Positions 44,194-54,436 of a DNA stretch of 64,000 bases are shown here, piece after piece. The stretch covers positions 62,001-126,000 of the forward strand of contig CAZEPV010000002.1 of NCBI GenBank assembly GCA_964514235.1, in the 5' to 3' direction. This stretch comes from JAAYRQ01 sp035647235. GTDB taxonomy: Bacteria; Bacillota; Syntrophomonadia; Syntrophomonadales; Syntrophomonadaceae. The translations under genes were made by a program, and so were the position numbers. The notes below the pieces were generated by a model. That model did not search any database, had not been told where the DNA came from, and worked only from the letters and a program-made list of their open reading frames with translations. The number at the start of each line of letters is the position of its first letter. Position 1 is the stretch's first letter.

Positions 44194-44676
44194 ATGGTAC
44201 AGGCACAGTATGATTGGTCTAAGCATTGGGAGCAAGCGGTGGAAGAGCCAACTCCCTTAAGAAAAGTTAAAAAAACATACAAAAAAGTTAACTACGGAAG
44301 AAAGTTAATTATAAATCTAACAGGTTTCACTTTTGTTTATGCATTAATTTTAGTATTTTTATGTATTAAAGGTGCTACATTGGGATATCAAATAGTTGAA
44401 TTGGAAAAAGAAATTAAATTTTATGAATCCCAAAATGCTGGATTACAATATAGCATTCAGGAGAATTGTTCCCTAGATAAGGTCGAGTTTATAGCGATTA
44501 ATCAATTGGATATGCATAAGCCAGAGCAACAACTAGCTATAGCCTTTTCTACGCCAATGGTAACTACTAAGGCGGAAGGGGATTTAGGTATTAATAATGA
44601 TGAACTAGCACAATTAGAAAAAAAACCCCTGTATAAGATTTATACAAATTTATTATTACTTGCCCAGAGTGATTAA
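44194..44676 (+). CDS. ftsL: FtsL-like cell division protein
   Basis: The 160-residue protein has a basic cytoplasmic N-terminus, one membrane span at about residues 38-58 and a periplasm-facing coiled coil at about 65-92, ending with LDKVEFIAINQLDMHKPEQQ, which matches the FtsL/DivIC end motif. FtsL bridges FtsQ and DivIC with FtsW and the PBP in the divisome. It lies between rsmH and the PBP gene, the standard place. FtsL sequences are poorly conserved, so the name rests mostly on topology and position. Confidence 0.85.
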   Translation: MVQAQYDWSKHWEQAVEEPTPLRKVKKTYKKVNYGRKLIINLTGFTFVYALILVFLCIKGATLGYQIVELEKEIKFYESQNAGLQYSIQENCSLDKVEFIAINQLDMHKPEQQLAIAFSTPMVTTKAEGDLGINNDELAQLEKKPLYKIYTNLLLLAQSD

Positions 44677-44701
44677 TTATAAAATGTGAGGTGGCATAGC
44701 T

Positions 44702-46825
44702 TTGAAAAGTACAAATTATATGGTAAGAAAGCGTATTGCTACGCTTTTTTTCTTGTTTTCACTTGTCTTATTTTTCTTAGGTGCCAGAGTCTTTTGGGTA
44801 CAATTTGTCCGTGGTGCAGAATTATCTGAAAAGGCTTTACAAAATAGAATGCGTGATATTCCTGTAGAGTCAAAAAGAGGAACCATTTATGACCGCAATG
44901 GCAATGACCTAGCTATCTCGGTTAGTGCTGATTCGATTTATGCTATACCAGCTGAAGTTATAATAGCTAAAAATATTACTGATAAAGAAATCGCCCAAAA
45001 ACTCGCCCAGGTTTTGGAATTGGATGAAGAGGAAGTATATAAGCGAATAACGCGTAGAAGTTCATTTGAATGGGTAAAAAGGCAAGTAGAGCCCGAAAAA
45101 ACAAAATTACTGCGTGAATTAGATTTACCTGGAATTGGCTTTACCGAGGAAAGCCGTAGACATTACCCCAAGGGAAGCTTAGCTAGCCATATTCTGGGGA
45201 TATCTGGGGTTGATAATACTGGGCTTGAAGGTATTGATTTCTTTTATAATGACTTAATCGGTGGAACTAAGGGAAGAATTATTATAGAGCATGATGGGGG
45301 TGGAAGGCCGATACCAGAGGCAACTCACAAGTTTATTCCGCCTATTGATGGAGCCAACTTGGTACTGACTATTGACGAAACAATACAATATATAATCGAA
45401 AGAGAAATATCCAAAGTTTTCGAGGAAAGGAATGCCAAATCAGCTTGTGCAATTGTAATAGATACTAAAACGGGCGAAATCTTGGGCATGACCTCACGTC
45501 CGACCTTTGATCCGAACAAGTATGGGGAATACCCAGTCAAAAACAGACGTAATTTCGCTATTAACGATGCTTATGAACCAGGTTCAACCATGAAGATTGT
45601 TACTTCAGCCATAGCCTTGGAAGAAAAGGTGGTTTCTGCAGATAGAAAGTTTTTTTGTCCTGGCTATGTCAAGGTAGGCCGTGAAACTATAGGATGTTCT
45701 GATAGGAAAGCGCATGGTAGTCAAGTGTTTCCAGAGGTAGTGGAGAATTCTTGTAATGTTGCTTTTGTGGAAATAGGATTAGATATCGGGATAGCTACTT
45801 TTTTCAAGTATCTAGGTGATTTTGGTTTTGGCCAGGCAACTGGTGTGGATCTGCCAGGTGAGGCCCTAGGAATCCTGGTAAACCCCAAAGAAGCTAAGCA
45901 AATTGATTTGGCTACTATGTCTATGGGGCAAGCAAACGCAGTTACACCCATACAACTATTAAATGCCGTTGCGGCAGTTGCTAATGATGGAAAATTAATG
46001 CAGCCCCATTTAGTAAAACAGGTTATCGATAATGATGGTGAAGTAATTAAATCCTATAACCCCAAAGTAATCAAGGAAGTTATTTCCCCCGAGGTTTCGA
46101 AAGAATTAAGGGCAATTTTAGAGGGGGTAGTAACTAATGGCACGGGAAGGAATGCTTATATTGAAGGGTATCGGGTAGCTGGTAAAACTGGTACAGCCCA
46201 AAAGGTATCCCCTACTGGTGGTTATATGACTAATGAATATGTAGCCTCTTTTATTGGCTTTGCCCCTGCTGATGAACCTAGAATTGCTTGTATAGTTGTG
46301 GTAGATGCACCTCAGGGTTACCCCTATTATGGTGGTTGGGTTGCAGCTCCCGCATTTCGTGAGATTATAAAGGACACCTTACGATATTTAGAAGTACCAT
46401 TATACGAAACTATAGAAAATTCGGATGAAAAAGTAGTAGAAAATCGGGTGGTAGTACCAGATGTTGTAAACTTACCCTTAAGTGAAGCCACAGCAATTAT
46501 GAATAGCAGGGGACTAAAGGTGAAAGTAAGTGGTACGGGCAATATTGTCTGGCAACAGACCCCTGAACCTAATACTAAATTAGCATATGGTGCGCAAGTT
46601 ATTATTAATCTTTCGCCTTTGGAACCCAATCAGGATTCAGGCGAGGTAACTATACCCAATTTACAAGGTAAATCTATGAAAGAGGTAGCTAAAATATTAG
46701 CTGATTTAGGACTACATCTTATTCCAGAAGGTTATGGTTTGGCTTATGAACAATCCCCAGAACCAGGTAAAATACTAGCAGTTGGTTCGAGTATAAGGGT
46801 AAAATTTCAACCAGTTGGTGAATAA
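44702..46825 (+). CDS. Division/sporulation class B penicillin-binding protein with two PASTA domains
   Basis: The protein is a monofunctional transpeptidase of the FtsI/SpoVD type. It has one N-terminal membrane span (about 11-33), a dimerisation domain starting at RGTIYDRNG, and the transpeptidase motifs STMK (Ser295), SCN (350-352) and KTG (495-497). Two PASTA domains end it, at about residues 580-640 and 645-705. Bacillus subtilis has two genes here, pbpB and spoVD; only one is found here, so it may serve both division and cortex synthesis. TTG is the start codon. Naming it ftsI or spoVD cannot be decided from sequence alone. Confidence 0.93.
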   Translation: MKSTNYMVRKRIATLFFLFSLVLFFLGARVFWVQFVRGAELSEKALQNRMRDIPVESKRGTIYDRNGNDLAISVSADSIYAIPAEVIIAKNITDKEIAQKLAQVLELDEEEVYKRITRRSSFEWVKRQVEPEKTKLLRELDLPGIGFTEESRRHYPKGSLASHILGISGVDNTGLEGIDFFYNDLIGGTKGRIIIEHDGGGRPIPEATHKFIPPIDGANLVLTIDETIQYIIEREISKVFEERNAKSACAIVIDTKTGEILGMTSRPTFDPNKYGEYPVKNRRNFAINDAYEPGSTMKIVTSAIALEEKVVSADRKFFCPGYVKVGRETIGCSDRKAHGSQVFPEVVENSCNVAFVEIGLDIGIATFFKYLGDFGFGQATGVDLPGEALGILVNPKEAKQIDLATMSMGQANAVTPIQLLNAVAAVANDGKLMQPHLVKQVIDNDGEVIKSYNPKVIKEVISPEVSKELRAILEGVVTNGTGRNAYIEGYRVAGKTGTAQKVSPTGGYMTNEYVASFIGFAPADEPRIACIVVVDAPQGYPYYGGWVAAPAFREIIKDTLRYLEVPLYETIENSDEKVVENRVVVPDVVNLPLSEATAIMNSRGLKVKVSGTGNIVWQQTPEPNTKLAYGAQVIINLSPLEPNQDSGEVTIPNLQGKSMKEVAKILADLGLHLIPEGYGLAYEQSPEPGKILAVGSSIRVKFQPVGE

Positions 46826-46843
46826 GATAAAGGAGGGTCTATC

Positions 46844-48310
46844 GTGAAACTTAGTCATCTTTTAAAAGATATAAATTTTGATTTATTGCATGGGGATCTT
46901 GATCTGGAAATTGAAGGCATTGCCTATGATTCACGTAAAGTTGAATCTAATTTTTTATTTATATGTATTAAAGGCTTTAAGACTGATGGACATAATTATA
47001 TTCAAGAGGCTATAAATAATGGGGCAATTGCTGTTTTGGTTCAAGATAAGGGGATTGAATTACCCAAGACTAGTGTTATACGGGTTCCCAACACACGTAA
47101 GGTTTTGGCTAAAGTTGCGGCGAATTTTTATAAATATCCCTCTTTAAATCTTAATTTGATTGGGGTAACTGGGACTAATGGCAAAACTACTATTAGCCAT
47201 TTGATTAAGGCTATATTAGAAGAGGCTGGACAAAAAGTTGGTATACTAGGTACTTTGTATGCAAAAGTCGGTGAAGTTGAAAAAAACATACCACATACAA
47301 CTCCAGAAGCACCAGAAATAGAAGAATTTCTTAGTTTGGCTCTTGAAGCAAAGGCAGATCATGTAGTAATGGAAGTTTCTTCACATGCTCTGGATTTGAA
47401 TAGAGTAGATTGCTTGAAATTCAATTGTGTTGTATATTCCAATCTGAGCCAAGAACATTTGGATTATCATAAAGATATGGAAACTTACAAAAATGCCAAA
47501 CTAAAACTTTTTAATATGTTAGGGCAAGAAAAAGATAGTTTTGGCATAGTTAATATAGATGATGTAAGTGCTGATGCTTTTATAGAAGCATTAGCAGGCA
47601 AGTCTATTACATATGCTATAAATAAACCAGCTGATATTAGGGCTACTGAAGTTATAACAGATTATACTGGAACTAGCTTCACAGTAAGTTATAATAAAAA
47701 AAGTTTCCCTATCAGACTCAAGATTTTGGGAATCTTCAATGTCTATAATACTTTAGCTGCAATAGCCTTTGCTTTAAAAAAAGGTATCGAAATAAGCCTT
47801 ATCCAAAAGGCTTTAGCTAAATTTCCAGGTGTTTCAGGTAGGTTTGAATTAGTCAAGGTCAATAAGAAATTTCTGGTGATTGTTGACTATGCACATACCC
47901 CTGATGGTTTAGAAAATATTTTAAAGACAGCTAGTGAAATCACCCAGAATAGACTAATAACAGTTTTTGGTTGTGGTGGGGATAGAGATAGGACTAAACG
48001 CCCGCTAATGGGGCAGATAGCTGCTTCATATAGTGATTTTTGTGTGGTTACTTCTGATAACCCCCGAACCGAGGACCCACAAGCTATTATCGACGATATA
48101 ATACCTGGGCTAGATATGGTGAAAAACTCTAGGTATGCAATAGTTATTGACCGTAGGGAGGCCATTAAACACACACTATTTATAGCAAAAGAGGGAGATG
48201 TGGTTATAATAGCAGGTAAAGGCCATGAAACATATCAAATAATAGGGGATAAAACTATAGATTTTGATGATCGCCAGGTAGTTCAGGAAGTATTAAGGGA
48301 GTTAGGTTAA
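46844..48310 (+). CDS. murE: UDP-MurNAc-L-Ala-D-Glu:meso-diaminopimelate ligase MurE
   Basis: MurE adds the third residue to the peptidoglycan stem peptide. The P-loop GTNGKT is at residues 110-115, and the substrate-selecting motif DNPR is at 405-408. DNPR is characteristic of meso-diaminopimelate specificity, so the wall is probably of the DAP type. The 488-residue length is normal. The start is GTG 46844 after AAAGGAGGG. The stop directly abuts the murF ATG. Confidence 0.96.
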   Translation: MKLSHLLKDINFDLLHGDLDLEIEGIAYDSRKVESNFLFICIKGFKTDGHNYIQEAINNGAIAVLVQDKGIELPKTSVIRVPNTRKVLAKVAANFYKYPSLNLNLIGVTGTNGKTTISHLIKAILEEAGQKVGILGTLYAKVGEVEKNIPHTTPEAPEIEEFLSLALEAKADHVVMEVSSHALDLNRVDCLKFNCVVYSNLSQEHLDYHKDMETYKNAKLKLFNMLGQEKDSFGIVNIDDVSADAFIEALAGKSITYAINKPADIRATEVITDYTGTSFTVSYNKKSFPIRLKILGIFNVYNTLAAIAFALKKGIEISLIQKALAKFPGVSGRFELVKVNKKFLVIVDYAHTPDGLENILKTASEITQNRLITVFGCGGDRDRTKRPLMGQIAASYSDFCVVTSDNPRTEDPQAIIDDIIPGLDMVKNSRYAIVIDRREAIKHTLFIAKEGDVVIIAGKGHETYQIIGDKTIDFDDRQVVQEVLRELG

Positions 48311-49699
48311 ATGTCTGCATATGCACTAGATTTTATAATAAAAAGCTGCCAAGGCCGTAAACTAGGGCAGGCTAGTCCAATTATCAAACAAATAATTATT
48401 GATTCGCGTCAGGAAATAAATACAAACACTTTATTTATAGCCCTTGAAGGGGACAGATTTGACGGCCACGACTTTGTGGCTGAAGTCCTAAGTAATGGGG
48501 CTAGTGTAGCGATAGTTTCTTCGCTAGACAAGCTCAAGACTGCAGAGTTAAAGGATAAAGTGTTAATATTAGTTGAAGATACCTTACAGGCACTACAACA
48601 GATTGCTAAGGCATACAGACAAGAATTTAAGATCCCCTTAGTGGCTATTACTGGGAGTGTGGGCAAAACTACCACTAAAGAACTGCTCCATCATTGCTTA
48701 AAAACTACATATAAGACCCTTTCTACTAAGGGGAATTATAATAATGATATTGGGCTTCCTTTGACACTGCTGGGAATAGAGGAACAACACGACTTAGCTG
48801 TAGTTGAGGTAGCCATGAGGGGCTTAGGAGAAATTTCACGTTTAGTTAATATTGCCCGACCTACTTGTGCTATTATTACTAATGCTGAATTGGTCCACCT
48901 AGAGCACTTAGGCAATATTGATAATGTTATAAAAGCCAAATGTGAGGTATTAGAAACCTTATCAGCCCAAGATTTCGCCCTAGTAAATGGTGATAACCTA
49001 CCATTACTAAAAAGGGCTAATACTTATCCTTGTAGAATATATACATTTGGCTATAATGATGATTGTGATTTCAAATTAGTAGAAATTTCTAGTGATAAAA
49101 CTGGCTTATTTATCACTGTACAAATTCTACAAGAGAAAGCAAAATTAAAATTTCCAATATCGGCACCAAAATTAGCTTTGAATATAGTGGCAGCTATAGG
49201 TGCCGCCTATATTTTGGGGGTTCCCTTGCAGGAATCTATTAGCCAAATTGGGTCTTATGTACCAACTGAGAACCGCTTACAAATCACCTATCTACCAGAA
49301 GGCGGAATATTAATAAATGATACCTATAATGCCAATCCACTTTCTATGCAAGCTGCACTAGAAACAGCTTCAAACCTTAAAGGCAACAATAGGTTAGTGG
49401 CAGTATTAGGGGATATGTTTGAATTAGGTTCCTATGAAGAAAAGGGACATTTGGAAGTAGGGGGATATGTAGTCGCCAACCATGTGGATAAACTTATAAC
49501 TATAGGTAATAGGGCTGAATTTATAGCTAAAGGGGCTATTGCCGAAGGTATGGATGAATCAAATATTTATCATTTTCCCAATAAATCTGAATCTTTGTCT
49601 TACTTACGTCATAACCTTAAAAAGACAGATGTGGTTTTATTCAAAGCATCCAGGGGTTTAGAGTTGGAAAATCTGATAAATGATTGGCTCAATGTTTAA
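48311..49699 (+). CDS. murF: UDP-MurNAc-tripeptide:D-Ala-D-Ala ligase MurF
   Basis: MurF adds D-Ala-D-Ala to complete the UDP-MurNAc pentapeptide. The 462-residue protein has the P-loop ITGSVGKTTTKELL, the KGNYNNDIGLPLT motif typical of MurF, and NDTYNANPLSM. It follows murE without a gap, so translation is coupled. mraY follows after 34 bases. Confidence 0.96.
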   Translation: MSAYALDFIIKSCQGRKLGQASPIIKQIIIDSRQEINTNTLFIALEGDRFDGHDFVAEVLSNGASVAIVSSLDKLKTAELKDKVLILVEDTLQALQQIAKAYRQEFKIPLVAITGSVGKTTTKELLHHCLKTTYKTLSTKGNYNNDIGLPLTLLGIEEQHDLAVVEVAMRGLGEISRLVNIARPTCAIITNAELVHLEHLGNIDNVIKAKCEVLETLSAQDFALVNGDNLPLLKRANTYPCRIYTFGYNDDCDFKLVEISSDKTGLFITVQILQEKAKLKFPISAPKLALNIVAAIGAAYILGVPLQESISQIGSYVPTENRLQITYLPEGGILINDTYNANPLSMQAALETASNLKGNNRLVAVLGDMFELGSYEEKGHLEVGGYVVANHVDKLITIGNRAEFIAKGAIAEGMDESNIYHFPNKSESLSYLRHNLKKTDVVLFKASRGLELENLINDWLNV

Positions 49700-49733
49700 T
49701 TTTCTATATTACAAAAGATAGGGGTATAAGTCG

Positions 49734-50708
49734 ATGCCAGGGATATTACTTAAATCCTTTTGGGCTGGATTAATAGCTATAACAATCTCAATAATTCTGG
49801 GGCCGATTCTGATTCCCTTTTTAACTAGATTGAAAGTCGGGCAGAGCATTAGGGAGGAAGGTCCCGCAAGACATTACGCCAAAGCTGGCACCCCTACTAT
49901 GGGGGGTATTATGATAATTACTGCTGTAATGGTGGCTAATTTTATAATGGCGGGGGCAGATGTTATGGTTTTGGCGGTGGTATTTGTTATGCTTGCTTTC
50001 GGGGCCATAGGCTTTTTTGATGATTATATTAAAGTTGTCTTGAAAAGATCTTTAGGCTTAAGAGCCCGTGAAAAACTAGGACTTCAATTATTAATAGGTA
50101 TAGTTTTTGGCTTGTTATTAATCCTATATTTCAATCGAGGTACTATTGTAATTGTGCCTTTTATAGGCCATCAACTAGATTTAGGTCTTTTTTATATACC
50201 TTTCTTGATTCTGGTATTAATGGGTACCTCAAACGCAGTTAATCTAACCGATGGCTTAGATGGTCTAGCTAGTGGGATTACATTCTTAGTTGCTATTGCT
50301 ATGGGAATAATATCAATAATGACTGGAAATTATAGTCTGCTTATTTTTTGTCTTGCTTTGGCAGGTGCTTGTTTAGGCTTTTTAGTTTTTAACCGCTATC
50401 CTGCCAAGGTCTTCATGGGTGATACGGGCTCTATGGCTCTAGGAGGGGCTATAGCAGCTATAGCAGCTTTAACAAAAACTGAATTGGCTTTAGTCTTAAT
50501 TGGCGGGGTATATGTAATTGAAGCTCTAAGTGTAATTATTCAAGTGCTTGTTTATCAGACAAGTGGTAAAAGAGTATTTTTAATGAGTCCATTACACCAT
50601 CATTTTGAACTTAAAGGTTGGCACGAAACTAAAGTGGTAGGATTTTTCTGGTTATTATCATTGGCTTTTATTTTAATCGGCCTATTGGGACTGAAAGGTA
50701 TTGGTTGA
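49734..50708 (+). CDS. mraY: Phospho-MurNAc-pentapeptide transferase MraY
   Basis: MraY transfers phospho-MurNAc-pentapeptide to undecaprenyl phosphate, giving lipid I, at the inner face of the membrane. The 324-residue protein has about ten membrane spans and the motifs GFFDDYIK (catalytic Asp pair), NLTDGLDGLA, FMGDTGSMALGG and HHHFELKGW. The ribosome binding site before ATG 49734 is modest (AGGGGT). Confidence 0.96.
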   Translation: MPGILLKSFWAGLIAITISIILGPILIPFLTRLKVGQSIREEGPARHYAKAGTPTMGGIMIITAVMVANFIMAGADVMVLAVVFVMLAFGAIGFFDDYIKVVLKRSLGLRAREKLGLQLLIGIVFGLLLILYFNRGTIVIVPFIGHQLDLGLFYIPFLILVLMGTSNAVNLTDGLDGLASGITFLVAIAMGIISIMTGNYSLLIFCLALAGACLGFLVFNRYPAKVFMGDTGSMALGGAIAAIAALTKTELALVLIGGVYVIEALSVIIQVLVYQTSGKRVFLMSPLHHHFELKGWHETKVVGFFWLLSLAFILIGLLGLKGIG

Positions 50709-50729
50709 TGTGTACGAGGGAGTGTTGTT

Positions 50730-52100
50730 TTGATAGATTTTAAAAATAAAAAAATACTGGTAATTGGTCTAGGGAAAAGTGGAGTAGCCTCAGCTATGGT
50801 TTTAGCTAAAAAAGGTGCCATAGTCATTGCATGTGATATAAAAAGGCCCGATTCCATGCGGGAAATCATGGAGGAACTTCTGGCAAATAAAATCGAAACC
50901 CTAGTCGGAACTTATCCTGATGTAAAAAAAGAAGGATATGATATGTTGGTGCTCAGCCCTGGTGTACCCCTTACTATTGAGCCTGTACGGGTTGCCATTA
51001 GACAGGGAATTCCTGTTATTGGGGAAATAGAATTGGCTTATCTTTTAAAAAAACCTGACTTACAGATGTTTGCCATAACTGGAACCAATGGTAAAACTAC
51101 TACTACTGCATTATTACAATCTATTCTGAAGAAAAGCGGAATCAATGCCATAGCCGCCGGAAATATAGGGACTCCATTAACATTGATAGCTGATAGCATG
51201 GAAAAGGGTATTATATCTGTGGAGTTATCTAGCTTTCAATTAGAAACGATAAACAAGTTTAAGCCCAGTATTGCTAGTATTTTAAATATTACCCCAGATC
51301 ATCTAGATCGCCATAAGACCATGTCAGCTTACATAAAGGCCAAATCTAACATTTTCACTAATCAAGATGCAAGTGATTATGCCATATTAAATTTTGAAGA
51401 TAAGATTTTAAGAAAATTAGCTGAAGAAGTAAAGGCTTCTATTATATATTTTTCTAGTGAACAGACCCTTAAAGAAGGTGTTTTTATTAAGGATAATATT
51501 ATAATGGCTAATATCAATAAGACTTTAATAAATATATGTAATGTAGATGAGATTTTATTAAAAGGAAAACATAATTTGGAGAACATTCTTTGTGCAAGTG
51601 CTATGGCCTTGGCGGCTCAAGTTGAACCAAGGCATATAGCAACAGCATTAAAATCATTTACTAGTGTCAGGCATCGTATGGAAGAAATTGCAGAAAATAA
51701 TGGCGTAATTTATGTTAATGACTCTAAGGCAACTAACCCAGAATCGGCCTTAAAAGCTATAGAAGCTTTTACCGAACCAATTATACTTATATCTGGAGGC
51801 AGGAACAAGGGGGCGAGTTTCGATGAATTTGCCCGAGCATTATCCCCAAAAGTAAAAGCACTGATTCTGCTAGGTGAAGCCAAGGAAGAAATTAAATCCG
51901 CAGCCATAGCCCAAAATTATAAAAATATTTATGAAGTAAATAGTTTGGATGAAGGGGTTAGACTAGCTCATCATTTATCCCAAGTAGGGGATGTAGTTCT
52001 TCTGTCTCCTGCCTGTGCTAGTTGGGATATGTTTGATAATTATGAGCAAAGGGGCGACTTGTTTCGTGAGCTGGTCTTTGCTATTTGTGAGGGAAAGTAA
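50730..52100 (+). CDS. murD: UDP-MurNAc-L-Ala:D-Glu ligase MurD
   Basis: MurD adds D-glutamate to UDP-MurNAc-L-Ala. The 456-residue protein has an N-terminal Rossmann-like domain (VIGLGKSGVAS), the P-loop ITGTNGKTTTTALL and the NDSKATNPESAL segment. The start is TTG 50730. It lies between mraY and ftsW, as usual in this cluster. Confidence 0.95.
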   Translation: MIDFKNKKILVIGLGKSGVASAMVLAKKGAIVIACDIKRPDSMREIMEELLANKIETLVGTYPDVKKEGYDMLVLSPGVPLTIEPVRVAIRQGIPVIGEIELAYLLKKPDLQMFAITGTNGKTTTTALLQSILKKSGINAIAAGNIGTPLTLIADSMEKGIISVELSSFQLETINKFKPSIASILNITPDHLDRHKTMSAYIKAKSNIFTNQDASDYAILNFEDKILRKLAEEVKASIIYFSSEQTLKEGVFIKDNIIMANINKTLINICNVDEILLKGKHNLENILCASAMALAAQVEPRHIATALKSFTSVRHRMEEIAENNGVIYVNDSKATNPESALKAIEAFTEPIILISGGRNKGASFDEFARALSPKVKALILLGEAKEEIKSAAIAQNYKNIYEVNSLDEGVRLAHHLSQVGDVVLLSPACASWDMFDNYEQRGDLFRELVFAICEGK

Positions 52101-52122
52101 GTTTTATCTGGGGGGACTGTGA

Positions 52123-53223
52123 ATGAGATTAAAAAAGGGACCACTCGACTTTGTCTTATTTATTACAACCTTAATATTAATTAGCCTGGGATTAGTCATG
52201 GTATTTAGCTCTAGTGCTGTAACTGCTAATATGAAATATGATGATGCCTTTTATTTTTTTAAAAAACAGTTGATGTGGGTTGTAATTGGGCTGATAGCCA
52301 TGATAGTCATCATGAAGATAAATTACTTTAAGCTCAAAGGTGCTGCTATTCCATTAATGGTTTTTACTTTAATATGTTTGGTACTGGTCATCACACCTCT
52401 GGGTAGTTCAGCTAAAGGTGCTACAAGGTGGTTGGGGATCGGATTTTTAAGTTTTACACCATCTGAATTAGCTAAATTAACCATGGTTATGTTCTTAGCC
52501 AAAACGATGGAAGTAAACTTGGATAAAATGAAATCTTTTAAATCAGGAGTTTTACCCTATTTAATTTTATTAGCTGTAGTAGGTGGATTAATCGTAGCCC
52601 AACCTGATTTGGGCACAGCTTTTGCTATTTCAGCTACAGTCTTTTTCATGCTTATAGCTGCAGGTGCCAAGGCGTCACACCTAGCTTTTTTAGCCCTATC
52701 AGGCGTGGGTGCCCTAGCTACATTAATTATTTTAGCACCTTATCGAATGATAAGATTTATTGCCTTTCTCAATCCTTGGAAATATCCGAGTGATGAAGGC
52801 TTCCAGACCATACAGTCACTCTATGCATTAGGCTCTGGGGGACTATTTGGCATGGGATTAGGTAGGAGCAGGCAGAAGTTTTTTTATTTGCCTGAACAGC
52901 ACACCGATTTTATTTTCGCTATTTTAGGTGAAGAATTGGGTTTTATCGGAGTGTTTTTTGTTATTGTTTTATTTTTATTATTCGCTTGGCGTGGATTTAA
53001 AATAGCTATAAAAGCCCCTGATACTTTTGGAAGTCTTTTGGCTACAGGTATAACAATTATGATAGTTTTTCAAGCAGCTATAAATATAGGAGTAGTTTCT
53101 GGGGCTTTACCTGTAACTGGGATAACATTACCCTTTATAAGTTATGGGGGTTCTTCCTTGTTATTTACTATGGCTGGTGTGGGTCTACTACTTAATATTT
53201 CCAGGTATAGCAATAGTCGTTAA
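52123..53223 (+). CDS. ftsW: SEDS glycosyltransferase FtsW/SpoVE
   Basis: SEDS proteins polymerise lipid II into glycan strands together with a class B PBP. The 366-residue protein has about ten membrane spans and the family motifs LGLVMVFSSSA, PSELAKL, AQPDLGTA, GFQTIQSLYALGSGG and a C-terminal GITLPFISYGGSSL. In Bacillus subtilis the gene in this place is spoVE. The partner is probably the PASTA PBP at 44702. Whether it serves division, cortex synthesis or both cannot be told from sequence. Confidence 0.94.
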   Translation: MRLKKGPLDFVLFITTLILISLGLVMVFSSSAVTANMKYDDAFYFFKKQLMWVVIGLIAMIVIMKINYFKLKGAAIPLMVFTLICLVLVITPLGSSAKGATRWLGIGFLSFTPSELAKLTMVMFLAKTMEVNLDKMKSFKSGVLPYLILLAVVGGLIVAQPDLGTAFAISATVFFMLIAAGAKASHLAFLALSGVGALATLIILAPYRMIRFIAFLNPWKYPSDEGFQTIQSLYALGSGGLFGMGLGRSRQKFFYLPEQHTDFIFAILGEELGFIGVFFVIVLFLLFAWRGFKIAIKAPDTFGSLLATGITIMIVFQAAINIGVVSGALPVTGITLPFISYGGSSLLFTMAGVGLLLNISRYSNSR

Positions 53224-53241
53224 AAAAGGGGGCTATTAAGA

Positions 53242-54336
53242 ATGAGATTAATACTTAGTGGTGGTGGCACTGGGGGGCATATCTATCCAGCTTTGGCTAT
53301 TGCCAAGGGTGTTGAAAGCCTAATTCCCGATGTGGAAATATTATATGTAGGTACCGAAAAAGGTCTAGAAAGTGATATTGTGCCTAAGGCTGGTTATAAT
53401 TTCAAATCCATTGATATTACTGGTTTGGATAGATCATCTATGTTAAAGGCTTCTAAAACATTAATGAAATTTCCCAAAAGCTTTATGGATGCTAGAGGAA
53501 TAATAAAGGAATTCCAGCCTGATGTGGTATTGGGGACTGGGGGTTATGTATCCTTTCCAGTTGTTTTTTCAGCTACTTTTTTAAAATGTAAGACCATAAT
53601 CCATGAACAGAATGCTATCGCTGGTTTGGCTAATCGCCACCTGGCCAAAAGGGTGGATTATACTTTGTTAACTTTTTCAGAGGCCAAACAAGATATCAAT
53701 GCAAAAAAAATTATCATCACTGGTTTACCAGTCCGCCCAGAAATTTTAAATGTAAACCCTTCCCAGGCTAAAAGAAATTTAAAATTAGATGATAGGTTTA
53801 CTTTACTAGCATTTGGCGGGAGCAGAGGGGCTGCTAGTATTAATCGAGCTATGATGGATTTAATAGAAAGATATAAGGAGGACTATAATCTGCAAATAAT
53901 TTGGATTACTGGGAATAATAGCTTTAATCAGATTGAAAACGAATTAAAAAACAATATAGATTTAAATAAATTGAAATGCAATTTATCATTGTTTCCCTAT
54001 CTGTATAATATTGAAGAGGCCTTAGCGGCTGCGGATTTAGCTATATGTAGAGCTGGTGCCAGCACCCTAGCTGAATTAACCATACTGGGATTACCAGCTA
54101 TCCTAATTCCTTATCCATATGCAGCTGAAAGCCACCAAGAAAAAAATGCTAGGGCACTTATGGATAAAAATGCTGCCCAGATGGTTATTGATGAGTTTCT
54201 AGATGGGGATACTCTCTTTAGAAAAGTCGAGGAACTGCGCTATAATGAAATTGAACTTAGGAACATGAAAAATAATCTTTTAAAAGAAGCAAAGCCTAAT
54301 GCCTTGCAGGACATTGTTAATATAATTGTCAATTAA
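53242..54336 (+). CDS. murG: Lipid II synthase MurG
   Basis: MurG adds GlcNAc to lipid I, giving lipid II, as a peripheral membrane GT-B enzyme. The 364-residue protein has SGGGTGGHIYPALA at the N-terminus, LGTGGYVSFPV, and the donor-site segments AFGGSRGAASIN and CRAGASTLAEL. A gap of 100 bases separates it from murC, the longest inside the cluster before murA, so a secondary promoter may lie there. Confidence 0.96.
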   Translation: MRLILSGGGTGGHIYPALAIAKGVESLIPDVEILYVGTEKGLESDIVPKAGYNFKSIDITGLDRSSMLKASKTLMKFPKSFMDARGIIKEFQPDVVLGTGGYVSFPVVFSATFLKCKTIIHEQNAIAGLANRHLAKRVDYTLLTFSEAKQDINAKKIIITGLPVRPEILNVNPSQAKRNLKLDDRFTLLAFGGSRGAASINRAMMDLIERYKEDYNLQIIWITGNNSFNQIENELKNNIDLNKLKCNLSLFPYLYNIEEALAAADLAICRAGASTLAELTILGLPAILIPYPYAAESHQEKNARALMDKNAAQMVIDEFLDGDTLFRKVEELRYNEIELRNMKNNLLKEAKPNALQDIVNIIVN

Positions 54337-54436
54337 AAAGAAGTGGCTGGTACAAGCTACCTAGAATGTAACCATTATTGTTAATTTTGCATACAATACA
54401 ATGTAATATATTCACATATTAAAAGGGGATGAAGAA

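Noticed and set aside
54384..54410. CATACAAT (54390-54397), a perfect sigma-E -10 box, upstream of murC
   Set aside because: No ATA-type -35 lies at the needed spacing, and A+T-rich gaps produce such matches by chance. It might still be worth a look in sporulation data.
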